A stretch of DNA of 64,000 bases from Streptomyces phaeofaciens (GTDB lineage: Bacteria > Actinomycetota > Actinomycetes > Streptomycetales > Streptomycetaceae): contig NZ_BMSA01000005.1 of NCBI RefSeq assembly GCF_014648915.1, forward strand, positions 248,001 through 312,000, in the 5' to 3' direction. The translations under genes and the position numbers were made by a program. The notes below the pieces were generated by a model that was given only the letters and a program-made list of their open reading frames with translations, was not told where the DNA came from and made no database searches. This document shows, piece after piece, positions 16,537-24,860 of this stretch. The first letter of the stretch is position 1. Each line of letters begins with the position of its first letter.

Positions 16537-16946
16537 CGCTCCGGCTCCCTCCTTCGCTCGTCGTCCCGGCACTCGTGCGCCCTGTTCCGGGCGCCCGACC
16601 TCTGATGAGTTCTCTGCACCCTACGCATGTTCGGCAAACCGTTTCATGTGCCCGTCACATCGAGGACACACGGGGTGACACACGACCCCACAGTTCGCGC
16701 CAGTCGATCAGCCCCCCGACGCGCCGGGCGGGGGCCCGCCCACGGCTCTTCCGGTTCAATGCGCGGACGACCGCGAGTGTTCCCGCTCGTGACGGGCCGC
16801 GCAAGGACGAGGCCGGGGCGAGGGCATCGCTCTGCGTGGTTGGCCGGATCCTTGCCGTGGTGACAGCACGAGGGGCGGGCCCCGGCACACATCCGTGGAC
16901 ATGTGCCGGTGCCCGCCCCTCGACAGGCGGTGACGGGGCTGTCAGG
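16537..16946. other. Intergenic region, no gene seen
   Basis: About 410 bp upstream of the XRE gene and downstream of the betaine operon. The only clear structure is the hairpin at 16870-16922. Short open frames on both strands (60-82 codons) have no ribosome site or recognisable protein, so I regard them as chance. The promoter of the XRE operon should lie near 16560-16700. Confidence 0.6.
16870..16922 (-). terminator. Terminator hairpin after the betaine ABC operon
   Basis: GAGGGGCGGGC and its complement bracket a second complementary pair (CCGGCACA/TGTGCCGG), giving a nearly continuous stem of about 19 bp with a loop of 12 or so bases. It lies just past the stop of the permease/binding-protein gene. 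There is no T tract, as is usual for Streptomyces terminators. Confidence 0.7.
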
Positions 16947-18761
16947 TCACCCGGCCGCCCGGCTCTTCTCCCCCGTTTCGGGTACCGGTACCCATTTCTC
17001 GACCAGACCGGGGTGTTCCTTCAGCCAGGTACGGACCGCGTCCTGCTCCTGGCCCTTGCCGGCCTTCTGGATCCGCGCCTCCAGCCCGGTGAGCTGCTCC
17101 TCCGTCATGGAGAAGTCCTTCAGCCAGGCGCCGACCTCGGGCTGGTCGGCGGCGAGGTCCTTGCGGGCCACGGTGTGCACGCCGTCGCCCTCGCCCCAGG
17201 CGCCCGCGGGGTCCTTCAGCTTCTTGAGGCCGTACTCGCTGTACGCCCAGTGTGGCGACCAGAGGGTGACCAGAATCGGCTCCTTCCTGGCGTACGCCCG
17301 CTCCAGTTCGGCGAGCATCGCGGGGGTGGAGCCGTCGACGACCCTGTACGCGCCGTCGAGGCCGTACCGCTCGAGCACCTTGTCCTTGAGCAGGCCCATC
17401 ATTCCGGCGCTGGGCTCGATGCCGGTGATCCGGCCGCCGAACTCGGAGGCGTGCGCCTTCAGGTCCGCGAGGGAGTTCACGTCCTTCACGTACGAGGGGA
17501 CGGACAGCTCCAGGGAGGTGGGGCCGTACCAGGTGCCGAGATCGGCGAGCTGATCGCCGTACTTCTTCCAGTACTCGGCGTGGGTGGTGGGCAGCCAGGA
17601 GTCGGTCTGGAAGTCGATCCGGCCGGTGGCGAGGCCGGTGTAGAGCGGGCCGGCGGCGTACTGGGTGGTGGTGACCTCGAAGCCGCGTTCCTCCAGGAGT
17701 TCCTTCCAGAGGTAGGTGGAGGCGATGCCCTCGTCCCAGGGGATGTAGCCGATGGTGATCTCCCGGCCCTTGCCGACATCGGTGGCGGAGGCCTTCGCCG
17801 GGCCGTCCTTCGGGCCGGCGAGGCCCAGGCCGCCGGCCGCGAGGGCGAGGACGGCCACGCCGACGGCGGCCACGGCCGCGCGGGGGCGGTGGGTCCACAT
17901 CGTCGTGCGGGCCTTGGCGGCGGCGCGGCGGCCCAGCGGAGAGATCCGGGTGCCGAGGGCGCCGGTCATCCGGTCCAGGTAGATGGCGAGGACGACGATG
18001 CCGAGGCCCGCCTCGAAGCCGAGGCCGATGTCGAGCTGGCCGATGGCCTCGTTGACGGCGCCGCCGAGGCCGCCGGTGCCGACCATGCCGGCGATGACGA
18101 CCATCGACAGGCCGAGCATGATGACCTGGTTGACGCCCGCCATGACGGTGGGCAGGGCGAGCGGCAGCTGCACGCGGAACAGGGTGTCGCGCGGCGGGGT
18201 GCCGAACGCCTCGGCCGCCTCGACGAGTTCGGCGTCGACCTGGCGGATGCCCAGCTCGGTCATGCGGACGCCGGGCGCCAGCGCGAAGATCAGGGTGGCC
18301 ACGACGCCGGCCGGGACGCCCATGCCGAAGAACAGGATGGCCGGGATCAGCAGGACCATCGACGGCATCGTCTGGAGCAGGTCCAGGACGGGGCGGACGG
18401 CCGTGCTGACCGCCTGTGAGCGGGCGGCCCAGATGCCCAGCGGGATCGAGATCACCAGGGCGACGAGCGTCGCCACGAGCACCAGGGAGAGCGTCGACAT
18501 CGCCTCGTCCCACAGGGCGAGGGAGTCGATGAGGGCGAATCCGGCGAAGGCGAGGACACCGGCGGCCAGTCCGCGCAGCCACCAGGCGAGCACCGCGAGG
18601 ATGCCCGCGAGGAGCAGCGGCTCGGGGGCGGTGAGGACGGCGTCGAGGCCGTCGTACAGGCCCTCGACGAGGGTCTTGACCGCGTCGAAGAGCCAGGACA
18701 TGTGGGCGAGGAGCCAGTCGACGCCCGAGTCGACCGCGTCGCCGAGAGGGAGCCTAGGCAC
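16947..18761 (-). CDS. Glycine betaine/choline ABC transporter permease fused to substrate-binding domain
   Basis: A 604-residue fusion. Residues 1-275 or so are a ProW/OpuAB-type permease with six or more helices and the EAA loop (ELVEAAEAFGTPPRDTLFRVQLPLA). A short linker and a further helix (about 300-325) lead to an extracellular OpuAC-like binding domain (ITIGYIPWDEGIASTYLWKELLEERG ...). The aromatic residues in WDEG and SWLPTTHAEYW are typical of betaine cages. Fusion of permease and receptor is known in OpuA-type systems. It imports compatible solutes (glycine betaine, possibly choline). The GTG start overlaps the stop of the ATPase gene by 8 bp, so stoichiometry is probably set by coupling. 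It is likely osmotically induced; no operator was identified. Confidence 0.9.
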   Translation of the reverse strand: MPRLPLGDAVDSGVDWLLAHMSWLFDAVKTLVEGLYDGLDAVLTAPEPLLLAGILAVLAWWLRGLAAGVLAFAGFALIDSLALWDEAMSTLSLVLVATLVALVISIPLGIWAARSQAVSTAVRPVLDLLQTMPSMVLLIPAILFFGMGVPAGVVATLIFALAPGVRMTELGIRQVDAELVEAAEAFGTPPRDTLFRVQLPLALPTVMAGVNQVIMLGLSMVVIAGMVGTGGLGGAVNEAIGQLDIGLGFEAGLGIVVLAIYLDRMTGALGTRISPLGRRAAAKARTTMWTHRPRAAVAAVGVAVLALAAGGLGLAGPKDGPAKASATDVGKGREITIGYIPWDEGIASTYLWKELLEERGFEVTTTQYAAGPLYTGLATGRIDFQTDSWLPTTHAEYWKKYGDQLADLGTWYGPTSLELSVPSYVKDVNSLADLKAHASEFGGRITGIEPSAGMMGLLKDKVLERYGLDGAYRVVDGSTPAMLAELERAYARKEPILVTLWSPHWAYSEYGLKKLKDPAGAWGEGDGVHTVARKDLAADQPEVGAWLKDFSMTEEQLTGLEARIQKAGKGQEQDAVRTWLKEHPGLVEKWVPVPETGEKSRAAG

Positions 18762-19839
18762 GGGCGGTCACCTTCTCCCCGCGGTCGCAGGGCGTGGCCG
18801 GGGCCGGCAGGGCGCCCTGGCTCTCGCCGAGGAACCGGAGCAGGCGCTGTCGCGGTACGACCCCGACGAGTCCGCGGCCGCCGTCGAGGACGGCGACGGG
18901 GTGCGGAAGCCGGGCGCCGAGCGCGCACAGCGCGGTGAACGGGGTGTCGGGGGTCGCCGTCTCGCAGCCGCAGTCGGCCTCGTCGCCGCGGACCTGCGCG
19001 TCCATGACGGCGGCGGCGGTGAGCACCCGGGTGCGGTCGACGTCCTGGATGAAGGAGGCGACGTAGTCGTTCTCCGGGCGCAGCAGGATGTCCTCGGCGG
19101 TGCCGGTCTGCACGATGCGGCCGTCGCGCATGACGGCGATGCGGTCGCCCAGGCGCATGGCCTCGTTGAGGTCGTGGGTGATGAACACGATGGTCTTCTT
19201 CAGGGTCTGCTGGAGCGTCAGCAGCTGATCCTGCATGTCGCGGCGGATCAGCGGGTCCAGCGCGCTGAAGGACTCGTCCATCAGGAGCAGGTCGGCGTCG
19301 GTGGCCAGGGCGCGGGCCAGGCCCACGCGCTGCTGCATGCCGCCGGACAGCTCGTCCGGCCAGGACTTCTCCCAGCCGGCCAGCCCGCACAGGCGCAGCG
19401 CCTCGGCGGCGCGCTCCTCGCGCTCGGGGCGTGGCACGCCCTGGACGGCGAGGCCGTAGGCGGCGTTGTCGAGGACGCTGCGGTGCGGGAAGAGCGCGAA
19501 GTGCTGGAAGACCATGCTGATCTTCCGGGCGCGGACCTCGCGCAGGGCACGGCCGGTGAGGGCGGTGAGGTCCTGGCCGTCGAAGAGGACGCGTCCGGCG
19601 GTCGGCGCCAGCAGCCCGTTGAGCATGCGCAGCAGGGTGGACTTCCCGGAGCCGGACAGGCCCATGACGACGAAGATCTGGCCGGGGTCCACGGTGAAGG
19701 AGGCGTCGATGACGGCGGCGGTGGTGCCGTCGGCGCGCAGCTCCTCCCGGTCGGCGCCGTCGCGGAGCCGTTCGACCGCCTCTTCCTCTCGTCTGCCGAA
19801 CACCTTGTAGAGATGTTCGGCCTCAAGCCTGGATGACAC
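18754..19839 (-). CDS. Glycine betaine ABC transporter ATP-binding protein
   Basis: A 361-residue ATPase of the ProV/OpuAA class. Walker A is GLSGSGKST, the signature LSGGMQQR, and Walker B LLLMDES with the following catalytic region SALDPLIRRDMQ. The switch is ITHDLNEA. A C-terminal CBS-like region (about 275-350), the ionic-strength sensor of OpuA systems, carries an unusual CGC (in ADCGCETA). The GTG start at 19837-19839 has GATGAGG five bases upstream. It is the first gene of the two-gene operon with the permease-receptor fusion. The upstream region (19840-20056) should contain the divergent promoters for this operon and the exonuclease gene. Confidence 0.93.
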   Translation of the reverse strand: MSSRLEAEHLYKVFGRREEEAVERLRDGADREELRADGTTAAVIDASFTVDPGQIFVVMGLSGSGKSTLLRMLNGLLAPTAGRVLFDGQDLTALTGRALREVRARKISMVFQHFALFPHRSVLDNAAYGLAVQGVPRPEREERAAEALRLCGLAGWEKSWPDELSGGMQQRVGLARALATDADLLLMDESFSALDPLIRRDMQDQLLTLQQTLKKTIVFITHDLNEAMRLGDRIAVMRDGRIVQTGTAEDILLRPENDYVASFIQDVDRTRVLTAAAVMDAQVRGDEADCGCETATPDTPFTALCALGARLPHPVAVLDGGRGLVGVVPRQRLLRFLGESQGALPAPATPCDRGEKVTARA

Positions 19840-20056
19840 GCGTACCTCATCGTTCGGGGACAGGACGGGAGCGGCGCCGGCCGATGCTGATGCAAAAGCG
19901 AACGGTTGAACGTGCAACCTCGCACCACTCCGAGGCGGCGCCTGCCCTGGTCCGAAGGGGTCAAACGTACGAGTGGTCCGGCTCACAATGGGTGGGCGGA
20001 GATTCCCGCGTGCCACGGGAGTGAATACCGGCCGGTCACACGGGCGGCCGTGCGGC

Positions 20057-20989
20057 ATGATGCGAGGCGTGACCGGACGACTGATGCTCCTCGACACCGC
20101 CTCGCTCTACTTCCGCGCCTACTTCGGCGTCCCGGACTCGGTGAAGGCACCGGACGGCACGCCCGTGAACGCCGTGCGCGGCCTGCTGGAATTCATCGAC
20201 CGGCTGGTCAAGGACCACCGGCCGGACGAGCTGGTGGCCTGCATGGACGCCGACTGGCGTCCGAAGTGGCGGGTCGACCTGATCCCGTCCTACAAGGCGC
20301 ACCGGGTCGCCGAGGAGCGCGCGGCCGGCCCGGACGAGGAGGAGGTGCCGGACACGCTGTCGCCGCAGGTGCCGGTCATCGAGGCCGTCCTGGACGCACT
20401 GGGCATCGCCCGCGTGGGCGTCGCCGGGTACGAGGCGGACGACGTGATCGGCACCTTCACCGCGCGGGCGCGCGGTCCGGTCGACATCGTCACCGGCGAC
20501 CGCGACCTCTACCAGCTGGTGGACGACGCGCGCGGGGTGCGAGTGCTGTACCCGCTGAAGGGCGTCGGCACCCTCCAACTGACCGACGAGGCCTGGCTGC
20601 GCGAGAAGTACGGTGTCGACGGGCCCGGTTACGCGGATCTGGCACTGCTGCGGGGCGACCCGAGCGACGGCCTGCCGGGCGTGCCCGGGATCGGCGAGAA
20701 GACCGCGTCGAAACTGCTGGCCGAGTTCGGCGACCTGGCCGGGATCATGGCGGCGGTCGAGGACCCGAAGGCGAAGCTCACCCCCTCGCAGCGCAAGCGG
20801 CTCGACGAGGCCCGGCCCTATCTCGCGGTCGCGCCGACGGTGGTCCGGGTGGCCGCCGACGTGCCGTTGCCGGACGTACGGACCGCGCTGCCGCACTCAC
20901 CGCGCGACGGGGCGACACTGGAGGGGCTGGCGGAGCGCTGGGGCCTCGGCGGATCGTTGCAGCGGCTGCTGGCCACCCTGAGCGCGTAA
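20057..20989 (+). CDS. 5'-3' exonuclease (DNA polymerase I N-terminal-like nuclease)
   Basis: A 310-residue stand-alone flap/5' nuclease equal to the N-terminal domain of Pol I. The metal-binding acidic residues appear in LMLLDTASLYFRAYF, ACMDADWRPKWR, GYEADDVIGTF and VTGDRDLYQLV. The helix-hairpin-helix DNA-binding part is GLPGVPGIGEKTASKLL. Such proteins process RNA primers or flaps alongside Pol I, and many actinomycetes carry one. The start codon is one of two adjacent ATGs (20057/20060), neither with a strong ribosome site; a GTG at 20069 is a third choice. It stands alone, divergent from the betaine ABC operon. Confidence 0.9.
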   Translation: MMRGVTGRLMLLDTASLYFRAYFGVPDSVKAPDGTPVNAVRGLLEFIDRLVKDHRPDELVACMDADWRPKWRVDLIPSYKAHRVAEERAAGPDEEEVPDTLSPQVPVIEAVLDALGIARVGVAGYEADDVIGTFTARARGPVDIVTGDRDLYQLVDDARGVRVLYPLKGVGTLQLTDEAWLREKYGVDGPGYADLALLRGDPSDGLPGVPGIGEKTASKLLAEFGDLAGIMAAVEDPKAKLTPSQRKRLDEARPYLAVAPTVVRVAADVPLPDVRTALPHSPRDGATLEGLAERWGLGGSLQRLLATLSA

Positions 20990-21011
20990 GCATTGTTCTC
21001 GCGCAGGGGAA

Positions 21012-21035
21012 TGACATTCGCCATGGCGAAAAGTC
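21012..21035. terminator. Hairpin after the exonuclease gene
   Basis: TGAC (21012) and GTCA enclose the perfect palindrome TTCGCCATGGCGAA (21017-21030). It lies 23 bases past the exonuclease stop and upstream of the iron box, so it is probably a transcription terminator separating the two genes. Confidence 0.5.
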
Positions 21036-21101
21036 ATCCTCGTCGAATGAGGTGAATCCACCTCTCGAGGGGGGAGCATCACGAGGGGGCGGGATGCTAA
21101 C

Positions 21102-21120
21102 TTAGGTAAACCTAACCATA
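21102..21120 (+). promoter_or_regulatory. Iron box (DmdR/IdeR/DtxR-type operator)
   Basis: TTAGGTAAACCTAACCATA matches the DtxR-family consensus TTAGGTTAGCCTAACCTAA at 15 of 19 positions, including the core TTAGGT and CCTAACC. It ends 18 bases before the start of the siderophore-interacting protein gene, where an iron-bound repressor would block transcription. Confidence 0.85.
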
Positions 21121-21138
21121 CCCACACGGGAGGCCGTC

Positions 21139-21984
21139 ATGGCAGAGCGTCCGGCACGGAAGCCGCGGAAACCCCACTCCGCGCAGGTCGTCCGCACGGA
21201 ACGGCTGACCCCGCACATGCAGCGGGTCGTGCTCGGCGGTGACGGTCTGACGGAGTTCACGGCGGGCACCTGCACCGACCACTACGTCAAACTGCTCTTC
21301 GGCCCCGACGGGGTGACCTACCCGGAGCCCTTCGACCTGGAGCGGATCCGGGCGGAGTTCCCGCGCGAGCAGTGGCCCGTGACCCGGACGTACACCGTTC
21401 GCCACTGGAACGCCGAACACCGCGAGCTGACCCTGGACTTCGTGATCCACGGTGACGAGGGCCTGGCCGGTCCGTGGGCGGCGCGCGTCCGGCCGGGCGA
21501 GACCGTCCGCTTCATGGGCCCCGGCGGCGCCTACGCCCCCGACACGGCCGCCGACTGGCACCTCCTCGCCGGCGACGAGAGCGCCCTGCCCGCCATCGCG
21601 GCCGCCCTGGAGGCCCTGCCCGCCGGCACCCCGGCCCACGCCTTCATCGAGGTGGAGGGCCCGGACGAGGAACAGAAGATCGACTCCGATGTGACGGTCA
21701 CCTGGCTGCACCGCGGCGAGCGGCCCGTCGGCGAGATGCTCGTCGAGGCCGTCCGCGCACTGGAGTTCCCCGAGGGCCGCGTCCACGCCTTCGTGCACGG
21801 CGAGGCGGCGGCCGTCAAGGACCTGCGCCGGATGCTGCGCGTCGAGCTCCAGATCCCGCGCGAGGACCTGTCCATCTCCGGCTACTGGCGGCTCGGCCAC
21901 AACGAGGACGGCTGGCAGGCCGCGAAGCGGGAGTGGAACGCCCGCGTGGAGGAGGAGCAGGAGGGCGCGGCACCCGCCGCGTGA
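21139..21984 (+). CDS. Siderophore-interacting protein (FAD/NAD(P)H ferric-siderophore reductase)
   Basis: A 281-residue SIP-family flavoprotein that releases iron from imported ferric siderophores in the cytoplasm by reduction. The N-terminal FAD-binding barrel includes the R-x-Y-T-(V/L)-R signature (RTYTVRHW, near 88-95) and RFMGPGGAY. The C-terminal SIP domain ends in ISGYWRLGHNEDGWQAAKREW, the conserved family tail. The ATG at 21139 has GGGAGG six bases upstream. It is monocistronic and directly downstream of an iron box, so it is iron-repressed. It ends 63 bases before the convergent ABC-2 permease gene. Confidence 0.95.
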   Translation: MAERPARKPRKPHSAQVVRTERLTPHMQRVVLGGDGLTEFTAGTCTDHYVKLLFGPDGVTYPEPFDLERIRAEFPREQWPVTRTYTVRHWNAEHRELTLDFVIHGDEGLAGPWAARVRPGETVRFMGPGGAYAPDTAADWHLLAGDESALPAIAAALEALPAGTPAHAFIEVEGPDEEQKIDSDVTVTWLHRGERPVGEMLVEAVRALEFPEGRVHAFVHGEAAAVKDLRRMLRVELQIPREDLSISGYWRLGHNEDGWQAAKREWNARVEEEQEGAAPAA

Positions 21985-22047
21985 CCCCGACGGAAGCGGC
22001 CCGCGCCGGTGGAGCGGGCCGCCGGTGAGACCGTGCGTCCTGACGTG

Positions 22048-22824
22048 CTACACCGACCGCTGGTACGAGCGCAACGTCCGGATCGACAGCCAGACCGCCG
22101 CCACCGCCAGCGCGAGCAGCGCCCCGCCGCGGTAGAGGACGGCGCCCGGGTCGGGATCCGCGGACAGCGCCGAACGGCCCGCCGTCATCGCCCAGTTCAG
22201 CGGATTGAAGTCGGCGATGTGCCGCATCCACGACGGCATCTGGTCCGGAGCCATGAAGGCGGAGGACAGAAAGGTCAGCGGCAGCAGCAGGAACGTGTTG
22301 ATGCCGATGATCGACTCCCGCTCCCGCACCAGCATGCCGAGCGCGTTGGACAGCGCTCCGAACACCGTGCCCAGCAGCACCGAGGCGACGACCAGGACCA
22401 GGACGCCGGTGACCCCGCCCGGGTAGTCCGCGCCGCCCAGCAGCCCGAGCAGCACGATGACGACCGACTGGAACGCGGTGACGATGCCGTTGTGCACGAC
22501 GTTGCCGTTCATCAGCGCGGCCCGGCTCGCCGGAGTCGTCAGGAACCGGTCGAGCGTGCCGCGCTGGATCTCCTCCAAGGTGCCCATGCCCGCCCACATG
22601 TTGGAGCCGAGCGCGCTCATCACCACCACACCCGGCACCAGGTAGTCGAGGTAGGAGGTGGTGCCGAAGCCGCCCAGCTCGACGACGTTGCGGAACAGAG
22701 CGCCGAACAGGAACAGCCAGACGACCGGCTGGACCAGCATGATCACCGCGTAGGCGGGCTGCCGGGCGAACACCATCAGCTGACGCTGGGTCATGTACCA
22801 GGTCTGGGTGACGGCCGTGGTCAT
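22048..22824 (-). CDS. ABC-2 type exporter permease (DrrB-like)
   Basis: A 258-residue integral membrane protein with about six helices and the ABC-2 layout: an amphipathic N-terminus (TWYMTQRQLMVFARQPAYAVIML), EIQRGTLDRFLTTPASRAALM after the third helix, then LPLTFLSSAFMAPDQMPSWMRHIADFNPLNW near the last helices. This is the DrrB family of drug, antibiotic or lipid exporters. The ATG overlaps the TGA of the ATPase gene (ATGA at 22821-22824). With the DrrA-like ATPase and a PadR regulator upstream it forms a drug-type exporter under local control. The substrate is unknown. Confidence 0.92.
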   Translation of the reverse strand: MTTAVTQTWYMTQRQLMVFARQPAYAVIMLVQPVVWLFLFGALFRNVVELGGFGTTSYLDYLVPGVVVMSALGSNMWAGMGTLEEIQRGTLDRFLTTPASRAALMNGNVVHNGIVTAFQSVVIVLLGLLGGADYPGGVTGVLVLVVASVLLGTVFGALSNALGMLVRERESIIGINTFLLLPLTFLSSAFMAPDQMPSWMRHIADFNPLNWAMTAGRSALSADPDPGAVLYRGGALLALAVAAVWLSIRTLRSYQRSV

Positions 22825-23858
22825 CGGGCACCTCCGGCGAGAGCGAGGGAGCCGGTGCCGGCCTCGGCGTACCGGCGGCCGGCGTACCGGAGATAGACGT
22901 CGTCGAGGGAGGGCCGGGCGACGGTCGCGGTGGCGACGGCGGCCCCGGCCCGCTCCAGCGCGCCGAGCAGCACGGGTACGGCGGCCGCCCCGTCGTCGGC
23001 GCGGACGCTCACCCGGCGCCCCTCGCAGAGCACCTCGTGCACCCCGGGCAGTCCGCCGAGGGCGCCGTCGAGCAGCGTGCGGCCCGCCTCGCCGAGCGCG
23101 GTGCGCAGCTCCACGTGCACGGCGTCGCCGCGAAGTTCGCCCTTGAGGGCGTCGGGGGTGCCGCTGACCACGACCCGGCCGCGGTCGACGATGGCCACGC
23201 GCTCGGCGAGCCGGTCGGCCTCCTCCAGGTAGTGCGTGGTGAGCAGGATGGTGAGGCCGTCCTCGCCGGCCAGCCGGCCGATCTCGTCCCACATCGCGGT
23301 GCGGGCCTCGGGGTCCAGACCCGTGGTGGGCTCGTCGAGGAAGAGCACCTCGGGCCGGTGCACCAGCCCCAGCGCGACATCGAGGCGGCGCCGCATCCCG
23401 CCGGAGTAGCCCTTGACCGGGCGCCGGGCGGCCTCGGTGAGTGTGAAGCGCTCCAGCAGCTCGTCGACCCGCCGGTCCAGGCCCGTGCCCTTCATGCCGT
23501 GGAGCCGGCCCTGGAGACGGAGGTTCTCCCGGCCGGTGGCGACCGGGTCGGCGCCAGAGTTCTGTGCGACCACACCGATCGCGCGGCGCACCCGGTCCGG
23601 GTGGCGCAGCACGTCGTGCCCGGCGACGGTGGCCGAGCCGGAGTCGGGGCGGGCCAGGGTGGTGAGGATCTTGACGGTGGTGGACTTGCCGGCGCCGTTG
23701 GGGCCGAGCAGTCCGAAGACCGTGCCGGCCTCGACGGTGACGTCCATCCCGTTGAGGGCGGTGACCTCACCGGGGTAGGTCTTGACCAGCCCGCGCGCCT
23801 CGACCGCGGGCGCACGGGTCGCACGCGAAGGCGTACTCGTGCTCGTACTCATGCTCAT
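22821..23858 (-). CDS. ABC exporter ATP-binding protein (DrrA/daunorubicin-resistance type)
   Basis: A 345-residue ATPase. Walker A is GLLGPNGAGKST, Q-loop near VVAQNSGAD, signature YSGGMRRRLD, Walker B VLFLDEPTTGLD and switch His in LTTHYLEEAD. The C-terminal 100 or so residues form the DrrA-type regulatory extension. An ATG (23856-23858) with GGAGAG eight bases upstream fits best; the longer frame to 23999 includes leader. Residues 2-9 are a Ser/Thr run from a short ATGAGC/ACGAGT repeat. It pairs with the coupled ABC-2 permease, and the PadR gene lies 165 bases upstream on the same strand, so the three may form one operon. Confidence 0.93.
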   Translation of the reverse strand: MSMSTSTSTPSRATRAPAVEARGLVKTYPGEVTALNGMDVTVEAGTVFGLLGPNGAGKSTTVKILTTLARPDSGSATVAGHDVLRHPDRVRRAIGVVAQNSGADPVATGRENLRLQGRLHGMKGTGLDRRVDELLERFTLTEAARRPVKGYSGGMRRRLDVALGLVHRPEVLFLDEPTTGLDPEARTAMWDEIGRLAGEDGLTILLTTHYLEEADRLAERVAIVDRGRVVVSGTPDALKGELRGDAVHVELRTALGEAGRTLLDGALGGLPGVHEVLCEGRRVSVRADDGAAAVPVLLGALERAGAAVATATVARPSLDDVYLRYAGRRYAEAGTGSLALAGGAR

Positions 23859-24023
23859 GACTCGGCTCTCCTGGATGCATGACGAAAAGATCCACGTGAA
23901 GAGCGCCGGGCTATCCTGGGTGTGCCGCACCTCGATCGCCGGAACTGCCTCACCGTGGTTTCGGTTCGGGGTCCGGGACCCCGGCCGGGGCTGCTGCAAC
24001 AGCTCCGCCGGGGTCCGCTTGTT

Positions 24024-24644
24024 CTAGGTGAACTCCGGTGGCAGCTCCCCCGTCTCGTGGAATCGCCGCCAGACGTCGACGCCGGGCAGCGAGCCCTTCC
24101 TGATCTCGTCGAGGAAGCCGCGCACCCACTCCGCCTGCGCCTCGACCAGGTGCAGGTGGTACTCGACCTCGACGAGGAACAGCCGGGGCAGCGTCTCGTA
24201 GAGCTTCGCCAGCACCGCCCGTCCGCTCGTCACCTCCACGTCCAGCGCGGACAGCCGGTCCTCGAGAAGCCGCACCACGTCGTCCGGGGGCAGCGCCCCG
24301 AGCAGGGAGAGCGCGGTCTCGAAGATCGGGTACTCCTTGGCCGGGATCGCGACCAGGTCCGACAGCCACTCGGTCATCTCGTTGCGGCCGGCGTCCGTGA
24401 GCGCGTAGACCGTGCGCTCGGGCCGGTTGCCGCGCCGCTCCACGTCGACCACCTCGACGAAGCCGTACTTCTCGAGGTTCTGCACGACCGTGTAGAGCGA
24501 GCCGTAGTTGGTCTTCGTGCTGGCGTCCTTGCCCTGGCGGCGCAGGGTCTGGGCGATCTCGTAGGGATGCATCGGCTTCTGCCAGAGCGTGGTCATCACG
24601 GTCAGCGCCAGCGGATTGGTCAGCTTGCGTCGCTTGCCCGGCAC
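24024..24644 (-). CDS. PadR-family transcriptional regulator
   Basis: A 206-residue repressor. An N-terminal PadR winged helix (about 8-95: LALTVMTTLWQKPMHPYEIAQTLRRQGKD ... YGSLYTVVQNLEKYGFVEVVDVERRGNRPERTVYALTDAGR) is followed by a Vir/PadR C-terminal helical dimerisation domain. The GTG start at 24644 has AAGGGGG six bases before it; a longer frame to 24701 contains an ATG (MRGERG) without a good site. PadR proteins commonly repress adjacent drug exporters and are released by the compound. The downstream DrrAB-type genes are the natural target, together with autoregulation through the repeats at 24687-24733. Confidence 0.9.
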   Translation of the reverse strand: MPGKRRKLTNPLALTVMTTLWQKPMHPYEIAQTLRRQGKDASTKTNYGSLYTVVQNLEKYGFVEVVDVERRGNRPERTVYALTDAGRNEMTEWLSDLVAIPAKEYPIFETALSLLGALPPDDVVRLLEDRLSALDVEVTSGRAVLAKLYETLPRLFLVEVEYHLHLVEAQAEWVRGFLDEIRKGSLPGVDVWRRFHETGELPPEFT

Positions 24645-24686
24645 GACCGGCCCCCTTTCACCTCGCATCCGAATATCCGTAGCCGA

Positions 24687-24733
24687 ACATATCGCGAGCA
24701 CTATCTCGGGTCAACAGACACGACATATCGCGA
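24687..24733. promoter_or_regulatory. Repeated TATCGCGA-type sites upstream of the PadR gene
   Basis: Three similar elements occur: ACATATCGCGA (24687-24697), ACTATCTCGGG (24700-24710) and ACATATCGCGA (24723-24733). The first and third are identical over 11 bases and lie 36 bp apart. They are AT-rich for this genome and sit in the PadR promoter region, so they are good candidates for PadR autoregulatory operators. Confidence 0.5.
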
Positions 24734-24814
24734 TCGGGTGCCCGGCGTCGGAACGTGAGGACTTGGGCCCGCCCCGGACACGGCCATGTGACGCGCAGGA
24801 AACAGGCCGTCCCT

Positions 24815-24838
24815 AATTTCTGTCGCCCGACAGGAATT
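24815..24838. promoter_or_regulatory. Palindromic operator upstream of the APC permease (shared with 33828-33849)
   Basis: AATTTCTGTCG, a CC centre, then CGACAGGAATT: an inverted repeat with one mismatched pair over 24 bp. The 14-mer CCTAATTTCTGTCG (24812-24825) is identical to 33824-33837 in front of the DUF1989/carboxylase operon. TAATTT inside it could be part of a -10 element, so binding would repress. It ends 22 bases before the permease start. The likely binder is the TetR protein at 33091-33717. Confidence 0.75.
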
Positions 24839-24860
24839 CACGCCCAAGGCAGGTGCCGCC

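Noticed and set aside
16627..16892. Short overlapping frames on both strands (78-82 codons) in the gap upstream of the XRE gene
   Set aside because: No ribosome site, no recognisable protein, Arg/Pro-rich composition typical of chance frames.
24734..24860. Possible guanidine (ykkC) riboswitch before the permease
   Set aside because: I could not find the conserved ykkC-type sequence blocks. Only the TetR-like palindrome is visible; a covariance-model search would settle this.
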